Part shown: positions 21,682-33,392 of the stretch, one piece after another | Position numbering within the stretch: position 1 is the stretch's first letter | Layout of the letters: every line of letters starts with the position of its first letter | NCBI GenBank assembly: GCA_963920525.1 | Contig: OY986438.1 | Span: 178,724,388 to 178,788,387, forward strand | Origin: Dichetophora obliterata | Taxonomy: Eukaryota > Arthropoda > Insecta > Diptera > Sciomyzidae | Length of the DNA stretch: 64,000 nt | Direction of reading: 5' to 3' | The notes under the pieces: model-generated | The model's input: the letters and a program-made list of their open reading frames with translations, nothing else | What the model was told of the DNA's origin: nothing | Databases searched by the model: none | Translations under genes and position numbers: made by a program

Positions 21682-24604
21682 TTGATTAACTTTTTACGTG
21701 ATGCTACAACGATTTTAATGTTTTTCAAAAAAATTCTATATTAAATCATATTGTTTTCACTCTTAAAAATAAATGCTAACACATTGAAACTATAAAACTG
21801 TGCGTGAGTGCTTTTTTTACATGACTCAACAATGATTTTATATGAATTCATGTGAATTGAAATTAGTTATTCATCATTATGATTTTACAATGCAGCCTTT
21901 GTCTGTGTGTAAGACAAGAAAAGCATGTTCATTTTTAGCTCAAACTTGATTCAGAACAGTTCTACCAAGTATTAATTTTTCTATAAATTGCATCATATAT
22001 AATTCAAGTTAATGAAATACTGTATCATCGGACCATATTGACAAAAAAAAAGTTTAACAATTTTAGTACATTTGTACTAAAGTGGTAAACGTGATTGTAG
22101 CTTCTGCATAGCATTCTTCGACAACTTCACATTTTCAAATGCTGTGCAGTTAGTTTGAAAAGGGATCACTAATTTTTAAGTCAATATGTTGCTGGTATGT
22201 TTTGCCGTAGAAACCTTAAAGTTCTGTTTTATAATTGAAAATATGCATCTTAAAAAAATATCTACCAAATGACCAAAAGTCAATTAGAAGAAAAAGTTTG
22301 CTACAGCTAGTAGAGTTATAACAATGTGGCAATGCTGGCTGTGATACTATCGTTGCCGATGTGCAATAACTACCTTGATAGCTGAAACAAATGACGTGTC
22401 AAAAATCTAACATTTTAAATATATTTTATCTATTTAAAGACTTTTTATGATACATTTTAAATTTTTTATGTTACGATATTTTTTCAATAGTTAGTTAAAA
22501 GTAATGTCAAATGCATAGATTAATAGCATTGAGTTTTCTTTTGGTTTTGTTATACTTAAATGTTTCATCAAGTTTTTTTAAACTCAACGATGTGGAATGA
22601 TCTCCAAATGAGTTGAAATCTCCATACATGCGTGTTAAAATTTTTATTAATAACATTTTCCTGTTTAAGCAGTGACCGCAACATTGTGTTTATTTGAAAT
22701 TATATTATTACGTTTGATAAATTATTCTTTGACGTAATTTTTGATATGCTCATTAAACATGTTTTGTTTTTATCTTGTTATTTTAATGGCGTCAAAATGT
22801 AATAAACATAATATTATATTAGCAGCAAAATTGCTATGAAGTAGAAACAGCAACAAATTATTATTTGTGCTATAAAAAACATTACATAACTACTAGCTTT
22901 TTACGTGATGATGTGCTTATCTAACATTCAAAGTCTCTGGTTGCTATAAATAAATATTTAATTAAAATTAAAATGCAAAAACATATCACAGTAAATGTAT
23001 TTATTTAAAAATTATACTAAAATCTAAAAGCAAACCACGAAGGATTTACTAAATTTTAATGACTTTTTATGCGCAACCATGTGAAATAATTAATAAATTT
23101 GCGCATTTAGAAAAACTTTCATTAAAATCATATTATCTTTGTGTGAGTGCAATTAAATAAATATATCACGGTTTTCTACGAATTCGTTTTGTGTTATATA
23201 ATTACTAGAAATAGAGCTAATTTTATTTTTTTTATAAGTTGAAAAATGTGTTTTTAAAGAAATATCAAATGTATTTTCAATTTGACAACGCATTTTAAAT
23301 TTACTGAAAAATAAGACTTTGTCTATTTATAATAAAATAAAGAGCTGTATATTTTTCTATGAGTTGTTTTTTTACGTTGTCAAATTATTTGTTACCAAAC
23401 AAAATTAATTTTTTTTTTGAGAAAAATAACGCATTTGTTTAGGTATGAACACTTAACAATGTTTATCAAAGTGAGAACTTTATGATGTTCTAGCATTTTG
23501 ATGCTTCAAGTTTGATCAAAGTAAGTCTTTTCTAAGTCACTTTATAGGCTTATGGAATTTAATTTAAAGCTAATCACTCAAAAGGCCAATTTATCGTTTG
23601 CTTTGACGAACTTTTCAGTTTTTTTATACTATTTTTTTTATTGTTTGCTTGTTTGTCTCTCTTAAAAAGGAATGCCTTAATTCTATTTTTTGTTTCAACG
23701 TTTCAATTTTCTTGCTTGTGTTGGGTTTGTTTTATTTTTATTTGCTTTACTTATTTTCTGTTTTTTTTTTATTTTAGTTTTTGTTTGCTTTGGATTTTCT
23801 ATCTTCAATTTCTACTTTTGAGATTTCAAAATATTTATTTTGCTTTCGATTTGCTTCCGTTTGCTGAAAATTTATTGCAACCAAAAAAAATAAAGAAAAA
23901 AGCAGCAACCAGTCAAAAAAATAAAAAAAATTCAATACTTAGCTGAAGTAAACTTATGAGGGCGGTGGTCACAGGCACAAACTTTTATTTGAATCTATTT
24001 TTAGTTATATTGAAGTGATTTACTCAAGTGCTTGAGAAAATAAGGAAAACTAAATGGAATCGAGCTTTAATTGAAAGTTCATCATATCCATACTCCAGTC
24101 AGAGCCATCATAAAAGATAAAAGTTTGCTATGAAACTATTCATACTTTAAGACCTTTAACTACAGACAATCAACATTCACTTTAATGACTTATAGGCTTC
24201 TAAGTCCCGTTATTTTCATATTTTTGAACAGTGGTTTTTTGGATCTTGTAGCCTAATGTGTTGTGCAAGCTTACAGCTAATTGTTCTATTGAAAGCTTTA
24301 TAAAATAAAATGGTCGAAATTTAGATCGGGATCGTTTCGCAAAAGAAGTGTTTAAACAAAAAGTGCTTAAGAATATTAAAATAATTGAAGACATGAGTAG
24401 ATGAAGGTGATTTGTCGCAATTATATAGTTTCGAGAAAATTTGGTTCAAACTTTTACATTTGTACTGTAATCTATACTATTTTGTAAATTATTTCATTTC
24501 TAAAATAGCCACAAACATGACTGTTTTAAGTTTCTAAATGGTTTGTATGCACATAAGACCTTTATCCATGCGTAAAACACCGAACATGCAACACATCACC
24601 TTCA
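21682..24604. other. No recognisable gene
   Basis: Long AT-rich stretch. At 23630-23940 a T-rich, then A-rich strand bias gives an open frame full of F, L and C, which looks like compositional bias and not a gene. No transposon ends were recognised. Confidence 0.45.
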
Positions 24605-24926
24605 TTATTTATTATTATTATAATTATTATTTTTTTATTTAAGTAATCATAAGTACAATAAGAGCTATGCTCTTTTATAGTACAGCATAAATGCATAAAT
24701 ATAGTTAATTTACATTAAATCTAATTAAAATTAATATTAAAATTGAAGTTAAAATGAAAATGAATAATTTAATATTAAAAATTTGAAATTAAAGTTAAAA
24801 ACTAAAAATGAAGTATAATAACAACTATTTAAAACAGAATCAAAAATAACGACCTTAATTTTTAAACAATATTGGCTTTATGTTATTTTTTTTTTTAGAG
24901 AATATAAAAAATAAAAAGAATTAAAA

Positions 24927-25178
24927 TTAAGTTAAGATTGAAAAAAGTTTCTGATACAAAGAATAGATAAAGAATAGATAACATAGAGAAGTAAGTAAAT
25001 GAAAAGCTATAGTAGAGAAAAATGAAAAGATAGATTGCCTAAAAGGACCTCTCCCAGTAACCTCCCTAAGCCATCTTGGCAAAGCATTCCACAACCTAAT
25101 GGCGTTAATGAGAAACAGGTGGGAAGAGTTTAATGATTTGTGCCTCGGAACTATCAGAACATGGCTTCTACTTGACAT
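24927..25178 (-). pseudogene. LINE B C-terminal tail after the deletion
   Basis: The segment VPRHKSLNSSHLFLINAIRL plus WNALPRWLRE is the C-terminal signature of this LINE group. LINE D ends in the same way (FVNSIRLWNSLPPYLQ). The remaining residues are F/L/S-rich and probably run past the original stop. Confidence 0.7.
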
Positions 25179-25193
25179 ACAAAATGAAGCTTT

Positions 25194-26069
25194 TCATGCA
25201 GATAGCAAGGAGTTTTCCCATGGATTAGTTTGTGCAGGTACAACACAGGTAAGAACATACGATTTGGCAGCGTTTAGTTGAAGGCCATTACTTTTGGCCC
25301 ACTCATTGATGCAACTGAGATCCTCATTTAACCTACAACACAGATCATCAAGAAGCCCAGTTCGTTGCGAAAGATAAAGCTGGATATCATCTGCATAAGC
25401 ATGAACAGATGCATTCCAGCAAACAATAAAGATGTCGTTTATAAAAATTGAAAATAACAGAGGGCCTAGTATAGAGCCTTGTGGAACACCACTTACTACT
25501 AATTTGTATGACGAGAATACCTGAGCAACCTTAACTCTTTGCATTCTATTACACAAATAACTAGACATTAGATTAACAGCACTATCACAGAATCCAAAAA
25601 GATACCTAAGCTTTTGACACAAATAACTATGATTGACTTTATCAAAGGCCTTGGAAAAATCAAGTAAGCAGAGTAAAGTCAAGGAGCCGGCATCATATTC
25701 GGGTCGAATATCATCAAGAACCTTTACTACCGCTGAGGAACACCCATGCCCTGCCCTAAATCCAGACTGATAGCGGGATAGCAGTTTTTTCTCAGAAAGA
25801 TATTTGCTAATTTGTTGAGCCATAAGTTTTTCACATACCTTTGACAATGGTGACAGTATACTTATAGGCCTATAATCATTCGCACCAGATATATTTTGCT
25901 TTTTAGTTATAGGTGTAACGATGGCAATTTTCCACATGTCGGGAAAGGAGGATGTTATAAAGCAATGATTTATAATGTGCGTAAGAGAAGTTATTATGTG
26001 AGGTAGTAAAAGTTTAAAGAATTTGATGGGAATGCCATCTTCTGCAACTGCATTTGATTTATTCTGCAT
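25194..26069 (-). CDS. LINE B reverse transcriptase core, open frame
   Basis: An unbroken 291-codon frame covers the RT fingers and palm: DGIPIKFFKLLLPHI, NDYRPISILSPLSKVCEKLM, YQSGFRAGHGCSSA, LLDFSKAFDKVNHS (first catalytic Asp), GVPQGSILGPLLFSIFIND and HAYADDIQLYL (the second and third catalytic Asp in YADD). The frame begins at a Met inside the domain, because the coding sequence once continued upstream. It ends in NPWENSLLSA, where the internal deletion begins. The thumb is absent, so activity is unlikely. It is the best-preserved palm domain among the short LINE copies here. Confidence 0.85.
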   Translation of the reverse strand: MQNKSNAVAEDGIPIKFFKLLLPHIITSLTHIINHCFITSSFPDMWKIAIVTPITKKQNISGANDYRPISILSPLSKVCEKLMAQQISKYLSEKKLLSRYQSGFRAGHGCSSAVVKVLDDIRPEYDAGSLTLLCLLDFSKAFDKVNHSYLCQKLRYLFGFCDSAVNLMSSYLCNRMQRVKVAQVFSSYKLVVSGVPQGSILGPLLFSIFINDIFIVCWNASVHAYADDIQLYLSQRTGLLDDLCCRLNEDLSCINEWAKSNGLQLNAAKSYVLTCVVPAQTNPWENSLLSA

Positions 26070-26300
26070 AACACAGTTTCCAACATCAATTTCACTAACC
26101 GTTTCAAACTTAAAAGACTGTGGTATAGTCAGGTTGTCACTGGAAAGCGTAGAGGTATCATTAGAGGTAGAAAAAATGTCAACAAAAAATTATTTAAAAT
26201 CTCAGGATCTTCATTGCATTCATTACGATTTTTATTACATAACCCAAGTCTTTTAATGTTGTTCCACAACGTTTTCGAATTAAGGAATAAATCTAGTTTC

Positions 26301-27406
26301 TCAGAAAAAAAATCGTGTTTTGGCCTGTCTTACTAACAGAACAGCTTCATTTCTAGCCAAGCGAAAAGATTCCCAGTTTTCAGGAGATGGTCTGATTTTC
26401 CATATTTTCTGTAATTTGTTTCTTTTTTTAATGCTATTAGACACGTATTGGGTGAACCAGGAACAAGAGACATTTTTCACGGTTGTCGTACGTAGCGGTA
26501 CATGTTTGTCAAAAAGATATGTAATCGGTGCTAAAAGAGACCTAAGCTTATCGTTTATATTATGGTGAAGCCAACATTCATTGATAGATAACATTTACAC
26601 ATCGAGGAACAGGGACTGATAGTTAATATTATTGAAATCACGGAAAGAAAAATTATTAGAAATTGCATTACGAGACAAATTAACATTTAACGAACAAAAG
26701 ATTAAATCGTGGTCAGATAGAAAATAGAGTTAATCGAATAGAGAAACTACTGAAAGATCAGAAACAATAAAATAATCAAGTAGACTAGTAGTGAAATTAT
26801 TGCAGTACCGCGTGGGTACAGTATCATTTACAACTGATAGCCCTACTGTCGATAAATTATCATGCAGTAAAAACTTACTAGTTTCATTGGAAATAATATT
26901 GATGTTGAAATCTCCACACAACATTATGAAGTCATAATCAGGAATACTGCTTGTTAAAGCAGAAAACAGAGGATCAACAGAGAAACACTTATTAGGATTA
27001 TACACGCATGACAAAAATATCTTAGTACTATTATCCCATACACATAAATTTAAAAATTCAATACCTGGTCCACTGGATTTACCTACAACTTTAGAGTTAA
27101 GGGTGGTTTTACAGTAAATAGCAACTCCTCCGCCTTTTTTCCAGTCCGATCGTTTCTGTACAATATATAATTATTAATGCTAAAGATAGCATCACATACA
27201 TTATTGCATAGCCACGTTTCCGAAATGCAAATAATGTCAACGAGCGATTTTTCAAATATATATTTTATGTAGTCAAGTTTAGCCATGTTCAAACTACGGG
27301 CATTAAAATGAACTACATTAAGGCCAGTACGTTGCTTACATAAGACCTGAATTAAAATTTTTTGGTTTTCATCACCGCCAATAGGTGAATAGCTAGAGCC
27401 TGACAT
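26301..27406 (-). pseudogene. LINE B endonuclease and linker, three broken frames
   Basis: The first piece (27406-27083) has VHFNARSLNMAKLDYI and IICISETWL of the AP-like endonuclease. A frame break near 27130 is followed by 27014-26730, with CVYNPN, MLCGDFNINI and SLLDYFIVSD. A stop near 26730 falls just before the SDHDLI block. The third piece (26594-26301) is the linker to the RT (HVPLRTTTVKN, WFTQYVSNSIKKRNKL, RLARNEAVLLVRQAK). All the expected catalytic-domain landmarks occur in order, but it cannot be translated as one protein. Confidence 0.8.
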
Positions 27407-27565
27407 AAGACAAACAATGGAGAGAGTGCGTTATAGGCAAATAAAAATATAAATAGATGAATAATTTAGAGTAGGATAGAAGAAAATTAAGAAATAATAA
27501 AAAAACAAGAGTAATAAATATATGTATAAAAGATAAATATTTAACTGCAAGCTTCCGTAGTATCC

Positions 27566-28193
27566 GATCAAGAATTTTAAAGATTGTTGTGTAGGTCTTC
27601 CACACTGCTGATGGGAATGTTTTTAGCTCCTTTTTCTTTTCTGATAAACACAGAGCCACGAAAGGAAAAAACGTTGTAAATATTATTTTGGCGCTTTGAA
27701 GTTTTCGGCTTTCTGCATTAAGGCTCTCATGAAGATAGATGTTGTTATTAAAGTCAAATCCAGCATCTCTCAAATTGGCTGCGGATTTAGTTCGTCTACG
27801 ATAAGCCCCAAATGCTTTGAGCACTCGATTTCTATCAAATGGTGAAAAATATTTGATAATCACAATCGAGCTTGGGTTGTCCTGATTTGATTTAACCCGA
27901 AAAATGTCTTTAATAACAGGTGACTGAAAGTCGATGTAGTGGCAAATACGATTAAACGTGCTCTTTAAGTTTTCTTCATTAGAAACTGGGAGACCAAACA
28001 AAACAGCATCCGAAGTAAAATCAGTGACTTTGTTGCTGCTTTGAGTGCTGTTTTTGCTGCTGATTAAATTTTCTCTTAGCCGCTCAAAATCATCACAGCA
28101 AGAATTTAAGGCACTCAGCTGTTTTTCTGGCGCGATAATTTTTTTCTCCAACTCGCTGTGCAGCGAATTTAGGACGCTCACATGTTCATCCAC
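27566..28193 (-). pseudogene. LINE B ORF1 (RNA-binding chaperone type), frameshifted
   Basis: The N-terminal part (SVLNSLHSELEKKI, SCCDDFERLREN) has the heptad-like pattern of a coiled coil. The middle (FGLPVSNEENLKSTFNRICHY, DIFRVKSN, SIVIIKYFSPFDRNRVLKAF, NIYLHESLNAESRKL) resembles the single-stranded nucleic acid-binding core of insect LINE ORF1 proteins, with a predicted ferredoxin-like fold. Near 27650 the frame slips. In the alternative frame a typical ORF1 ending is seen (GSVFIRKEK, then ISSVEDLHNNL and a stop near 27575), whereas the slipped frame continues into F/L-rich nonsense to 27393. The start is taken at the first Met that opens the coiled coil, although the true start may lie further upstream. 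Confidence 0.75.
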
Positions 28194-28200
28194 TCATGTT

Positions 28201-28939
28201 TTCAATTGCTTAGTTGTATAACCAAATGCACAATATAAATAAATAAAGGTTAGAGAATTATTTGCACAAAAAACACAATCATGAGAAATATGTAAAATTT
28301 ATCCAATAACTGCCCAAAGTTGCAAATGAGCAACATCCTGTCACTAACGAACCTGTTCACTAAGGATTTAAAAATTTTTGTCACTTTATATTTGAGTAAA
28401 AACTAATATATATATATGACCTCAAAAATGTGTATCCCCACCCATTTTAATTCGGGCATGAAAGGGCTACATAATGCATTAATTAATAACATGTCTCAAA
28501 ATTATATTATACAAAGGAAGTCACTCTGTAAACGAATTTTTAACAAATTCCGTGATATGTGGTAGCTTGGAGAGGTAAGAAAGAACAAAAAAAAAAAAAA
28601 ATTCAAGATTTATATTCAAAAACTTATCGTCAACTATAGTGTAAGTAATCATGTACATTTCTTACGCGTACTGCGTAAGGGTTATATTAACTTTGTCACT
28701 CTGTTTGTTACGCTTATAAGGAGGCGTGGCACAGTGTAACGATTGCGTCCATAATTCATAAAATTTATGTTTTTAAAGTACAGAAAAGAAGTATATACGT
28801 CAAGAGAGAATACTTAAATTAAATTGAATCCTAAACATTTCTCCAAAATTTGATTTTTTTTTTAAACACTCGACACCATGAAAGTTGGGATTTACAAATT
28901 TAACTTATGCACGTAAGAGAAGCACACATTACATATGCA
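28201..28939. other. No recognisable gene
   Basis: AT-rich spacer between LINE B and the Tc1-like element. The palindrome TACGCGTACTGCGTAA at 28663-28678 is the only local structure. Confidence 0.4.
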
Positions 28940-30439
28940 TACAGTCCGTCCGCGACAAAAAGTTAGCACTTGAACATTTCCCCAAATATATAATTTACTT
29001 TGCATGTTTAAGCTATTTCTCTAGGTGTAATAAGTCATGTGGTGTTGCTCTTTAGGTATTTTAGGTACAAAATTATTAAACATTCTGAGAGGAATACCGT
29101 TAGTTTACGTATTATGAAAAAATGCTGCTACAAAATGATAGCATATTGTGATGGATTGAGTTTTAAAAGTTAAATTTCCAAGTTAAATAAGTAAAAGTAC
29201 TTTAAATTAAATTAAAATGGGACGTGGGAAATGGCTTAACAGTGCGGAGGTGCAAGTTACTTTAAACCCTTATTTAAAAACTTGAAAATCAGTGAAATCA
29301 TAAAAAAAAACAAAAAAAAAGTCGTAGAGTGATTACAAATTTATTAAAAAACCTGCAAAATTATGGCAAAGCTTGTAGCAGTGATGTCCAAAAGTGGTTA
29401 CACGCCGATGTGATTGCGCCATTTTGCGGGCAGCTTCAAATTCTAACCTCACTGCCAGGAAAAATGCTGAAACAGCTGGAGTGAAAACTTATAATCGCAA
29501 CGTGCAAAGGATTTTAAGAAAAATCCATTACAATTAAACTCAAAAAATTACAAAATAAACCGCCACTTAAAGGGAAACATCGAGCAGCAAGATTGAAGTT
29601 TGCTGAAGATCACTTAAAGTGGAGAAAATTATGGCGCTGTATTAATTAATCACTGACGAAAAAAATTTAATCTCGACAGTCCGGATGGTTTGTGTTTTTA
29701 TTACCACGATTTGAGGAAGAAAGAGCATATCCTGAGTCGTCGTCAACACGGGAGTAGATGAGTAATGGCTGGAATTGGTCATTGGGGAAGTACTGAAACT
29801 AAGTTTGTTCACAAGAACGAATCGCCAAGGTTATCTAAATTTAATTGATGGGTCACAATTAACTAAAACTTCATTAGTATTTCAACAAAAAAATGCTGCT
29901 GTACATGCAGCAAGAATAGTTAAAACTTCTTTCGAGATCAGGATCTTGAAATATTGAAGTGACCCGCACGAACACCTGTTCTGAACATTATTGAAAACTG
30001 TTGGCAAGGTAAGTTAATGCCAATAATAGACAATATAATACCATCCAGGAATTTAAAAGTAGCATAATTTCGAATTGGAAAGCGATACTGAGAAAATACA
30101 TACAAAAACTTTTTTAATCACTACCAAATTGCATTACTGAAGTTTTAAAAACGAATGGAGACTTAACTCAATACTAAATACTTATATTATAAAAATTTTA
30201 AATTGATTCCTTATAATTTTTTGCTTTCGAATAATATTGTGACATCTTTTTTTTTTGTACTACTGAATATGTTTTTGTTTTTTTCTGGACAACAAATTCG
30301 ATTTTTAAATGAATTTTCTACATATTTTCATTTTATTTTTAGATCTTATTACTTTATAGTAAATACAAATTTTTAATTTAAATCGCTTTCAATAAAATTT
30401 AAAAAATTCCAATGCACTATCTTTTTGTCGCGGAGTGTA
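28940..30439 (+). mobile_element. Tc1-like DNA transposon, full length but dead
   Basis: Left end TACAGTCCGTCCGCGACAAA and right end TTTTTGTCGCGGAGTGTA are inverted copies over about 25-30 bp, with TA at both edges. The length, 1.50 kb, is usual for an autonomous Tc1-type element. The interior carries a decayed transposase on the plus strand. Confidence 0.85.
29217..30175 (+). pseudogene. Tc1-like transposase, heavily mutated
   Basis: It starts MGRGKWLNSAEVQV (N-terminal DNA-binding region) and continues with stops and frameshifts. The catalytic core is legible as KFAEDHLKWRKLW, then NLDSPDGLCFYYHDLRK (the segment after the first catalytic Asp) and ILSRRQHGSR with MAGIGHWGSTE. Later AVHAARIVKTSFE stands where the second-Asp QDNAxxHxA block should be, and NIIENCWQGKL resembles NPIENLWG. 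Many stops (for example after KTG near 29285 and KYW near 29957) make it non-functional. Confidence 0.8.
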
Positions 30440-30473
30440 CTTTTAAGAATTTTCTTAATTACATTTTTTTAGT

Positions 30474-30635
30474 GATTACTTTAAAGCTTTTTTTAGGTCT
30501 TGCTGTGCTGAAGGAAGAACAGACATTATTTAAGTATTTTTTTACAATAAATGATTAAGAAAATATACATAAATTATATACGTACAGAAATAAAAATAGT
30601 GCAAGCCGTTTAAACTTTTTTTTTTATCATTGTCC
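30474..30635 (+). repeat. Direct repeat, copy 1 (about 160 bp)
   Basis: The block from TGATTACTTTAAAGC through TAGGTCTTGCTGTGCT to GTGCAAGCCGTTTA matches 31519-31668 in the same orientation, with substitutions and small indels. Confidence 0.65.
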
Positions 30636-30819
30636 AGGTGGTAACGTCATCGGTATAATTCTTTTTTTTAACATAAAAGTGAAAACTTCTCCAATTTCAA
30701 AAGTGTTAAAAAAACGAAAAAGTACCTCTGGAATTTTTTAATAGATATGTTATTTCAATACGTATAAATAATTCTTTACAAAAATTGCATTTTATATAGT
30801 GATAACCTGCGCTCGGATT

Positions 30820-31440
30820 TTGATGACCTAAAAAACTGCAAAAAATTACCTAAAAAAATGACAAAAATTACAAAAATGACGTAAAAACTGCAGAAAATGA
30901 CCTAAAAACTGGCAAAAATTACCTAAAAAACGCACACAATTGCATAAAAAATAATCAAAAAATTTAGCCTTAAAAACAAAGCATTACAAAATTAACATTT
31001 ATCTTATACTATCATATCCTGAGTTTTTGTCAAACACTTGTTTCATTTTTCTACATACCCTCTCGTCAGTTTCACCACGCGCAGAGCTTTTGTTTCATCG
31101 AAGTCTATAAACAAAGCTACTTCTTTGTCAAGAGGTAATGTTTTCGATTGAAGGGACTCTAGTGTTAAAGGAATGTGTTTAACTATTTGCATTTTGACAT
31201 TCTTTAGTAAAAAAAAAAACAAAAAAAATTTATTTAAAAATTACATTAAAATGACTTAAAAAAAAAAAAACCAAAAAATGCTCTAAAAATTAAAAACGTC
31301 CAAAAATTACAATAAAATAACTTAAAAATCTCTAAAAATGTCCAAAAAATGCCCAAAATCTAGTAACAGTGACCTGAAAACTAAAAACAATGAAAAATTA
31401 CAAAAAAATGTACTAAAAACTTTTCATATTTGGAATTTGG
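30820..31440 (+). repeat. A-rich degenerate short repeat (CTAAAAAxTGxAAAAAT)
   Basis: Units such as CTAAAAACTGCAAAAAATTA and CCTAAAAACTGGCAAAAA recur irregularly at 10-20 bp intervals. A less repetitive block lies at about 30980-31190. No coding content. Confidence 0.6.
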
Positions 31441-31518
31441 GAAACATAAATGGATGTTTTAAGGAAATGTCTTAGAAGCAGCAAAAAATATATGGCATGT
31501 CATCGAAATCCTAGCCAT

Positions 31519-31668
31519 AGTAATAACTTTAATGCTTTTTCTTTAGGTCTTGCTGTGCTACACAGACGTTATTTAAGTGAATTTTTACAATAAATTATAA
31601 AAAAAGTATATATGAATTATATAAGTAAGGAAGATATAAAATTAGTGAAAGCCGTTTACATTCTCTTT
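31519..31668 (+). repeat. Direct repeat, copy 2
   Basis: It shares CTTTAGGTCTTGCTGTGCTA and ATTAGTGAAAGCCGTTTA with 30474-30635. The two copies enclose about 0.9 kb containing the A-rich repeats. Confidence 0.65.
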
Positions 31669-31829
31669 TATGGGTTTTATTTATCTAGGCCTTAGTTCTG
31701 TCAAAGGAATAACAGAAATAACATAAAAATTGTTGAAGTTGATTATTAAAGTTACCACACTTACATTATAAATTTAAAAAATATAGAATTATCAAAAAAC
31801 TCTCTAACTAAGCAAATTGGTCTAGAATG

Positions 31830-32155
31830 CTCTTTTGGGGAAATATACCACTTTAGCGACTTAGGTTATATGAGAGGCAGGCGTATAGTCGGCTGATTTG
31901 GTTAGTTTTAACACAAACTAGATGTTGCTGTAATAGAACGTGATGTACGAGGGAAAAATGCTACCTTGTCGATTTCGGTTATATGAGGGATAGGCGTATT
32001 AGTCGTTCGGTTTGTTCGTTTTCACACAAACTATTTGTTGCTATGAAGAAACTAGGTTCACAAAATTTTATTGCTCTGGTATTCTTTTTTGGGGAAATAT
32101 ACCACCTTACCGATTTCAGTTATATGAATTATAATAACTAGTTGTTGGTTTAATA
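31830..32155 (+). repeat. Tandem repeat, about 128-bp units, 2.5 copies
   Basis: GGGGAAATATACCACYTTA, CGATTTCGGTTATATGAG and CACACAAACTA recur at about 31837, 31960 and 32093. The third unit is incomplete. Confidence 0.7.
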
Positions 32156-32273
32156 TAATGAGATATATTTAATTGTATTTCTCTGAGGATGTAAGGCCAG
32201 GTGTTCTCGTGTCTCTGTTTTTGGCTAGATATATATATAAACATACAATATATATAACTAGTTATATATACAC

Positions 32274-32704
32274 TAGAGTGGGGAGATTAGTATGGAAGGA
32301 AAAAAGTGTTAATGGGCGCTTCGCGTTTCTGATTCTTGGGATTGTACTGAGCAAAAAATCCACTAGACCTACGTCTACGGTGAAAATCGAGCTTCCAAAT
32401 TTTGACTTGCAGTTTTTTCTCATACTTTTGTCACGTTTATTATATTTTGGCCTATAAAAGCCAAACCATTGAAATTTTTGTCTTAGTATTGGATCGAAAA
32501 TCTCAATGGTCCAAAAAAAAAAAAAAAATCCAAAAAATATGAAAAAAAAACACATGACAAAAGTCTGAGAAAAAACTGTAAGTCAAAATCTGCGAGCTCA
32601 ATTTTCACCATAGACGTATGGTTTAGTGGACTTTTTTGCTCAAGGGAATACCAAGAATCAGAAACGCGAAGCGCCCATTTTTATGTTCAAATCGCCCCAC
32701 CCTA
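32274..32704. mobile_element. Foldback MITE, 431 bp
   Basis: The two halves are long inverted copies of about 180 bp each. TAGAGTGGGGAGATTAG and GGGCGCTTCGCGTTTCTGAT on the left reappear inverted as CGCCCCACCCTA and ATCAGAAACGCGAAGCGCCC on the right. TA stands at both outer edges, which would fit a Tc1/mariner-type target. The open frames on each strand are shadows of the palindrome. Confidence 0.75.
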
Positions 32705-32734
32705 ATATACACACTATATATATATAACTAGCTG

Positions 32735-33235
32735 AAACCTGTTATGTTGCTACCACGCCCCCTTTTCGAACACCATACACTGTTACCAGTGAAACTGCAT
32801 GTGTAAATTGAGTTCGAATACTGAATTCCGAGGCTGTGCGGCCTATAACTCCAAAGCTATTCGATATCGCAAATTAGGGTTGTATGGGAGGTTCCACGTC
32901 CCTTTTTCCAACGCCCATAAAATGTTATCAGGGAAACAGCACGTGTAATTTGCGGTCAAATACCGAATTCCATTGTACAATTAAAAAAAAAAGATATAAG
33001 TAAAACGGCATGTTTAAATTGAGGTCGAATACTAAATTCCGAGGCTGTGCGACCTATAACTGCAAAGCTATTCTATATCGACAATATTGGTTGTGTGGTA
33101 GGTGCTACGTCCTCTTGTCCAACCCCTATAAAATGTTAAAAGTAAAACGGAACTTGTAAATTGTGGTCGAACACCGAATTTCGAAGCTGTGCTACCATTC
33201 CCAAGCTATAGCGTTTTTATATAAGAAATCGTATG
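32735..33235 (+). repeat. Degenerate tandem repeat, about 150-bp units
   Basis: Words such as TGTAAATTGAGTTCGAATAC, CCGAGGCTGTGCGGCCTATA and CCAACGCCCATAAAATGTTA return at about 32790, 32940, 33010 and 33145. The second unit is short, consistent with a deletion within the array. Confidence 0.65.
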
Positions 33236-33392
33236 GGCGAAAGGGGATCCACTATTTTTGCAATATCTCGATAACCGCTCATCCGATGTTGTAAAAATAA
33301 GTTTAAATCCCTTATCATGACTGGCCGAACACATCCTAAAAATTCAAATTTGGCTTAAGCACACCGGGCCATACAAATTCCATACATTTTAT

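Larger units (their letters stand above)
24605..28200 (-). mobile_element. LINE B: two-ORF non-LTR element, internally deleted
   Basis: Read on the minus strand, an ORF1-type protein, an endonuclease, a reverse transcriptase and a C-terminal tail follow each other. The element ends in a 3' UTR and a (TAA)n-like tail at 24605-24640. About 200 codons between the end of the RT palm (about 25200) and the C-terminal tail (25178) are missing, so this copy suffered an internal deletion. The 5' boundary near 28200 is set by loss of recognisable ORF1 sequence. Confidence 0.85.

Noticed and set aside
21495..21744. Overlapping frames on both strands
   Set aside because: They are by-products of a 21-bp tandem repeat whose length is a multiple of three.
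23641..23946. Hydrophobic 101-codon frame resembling a membrane protein
   Set aside because: It coincides with a T-rich then A-rich strand-biased tract; the F/L/C residues follow from composition.
30820..31440. CRISPR-like regular repeats
   Set aside because: The spacing is irregular, the repeats are A-rich and degenerate, and the DNA is eukaryotic.
32262..32555. Frames on both strands at the foldback MITE
   Set aside because: They mirror each other because the DNA is palindromic, and no family resemblance exists.
32735..33235. GTTCGAATAC words as tRNA T-arms or a tRNA-derived SINE
   Set aside because: No acceptor or anticodon stem fits, and the words repeat as part of a 150-bp tandem unit.
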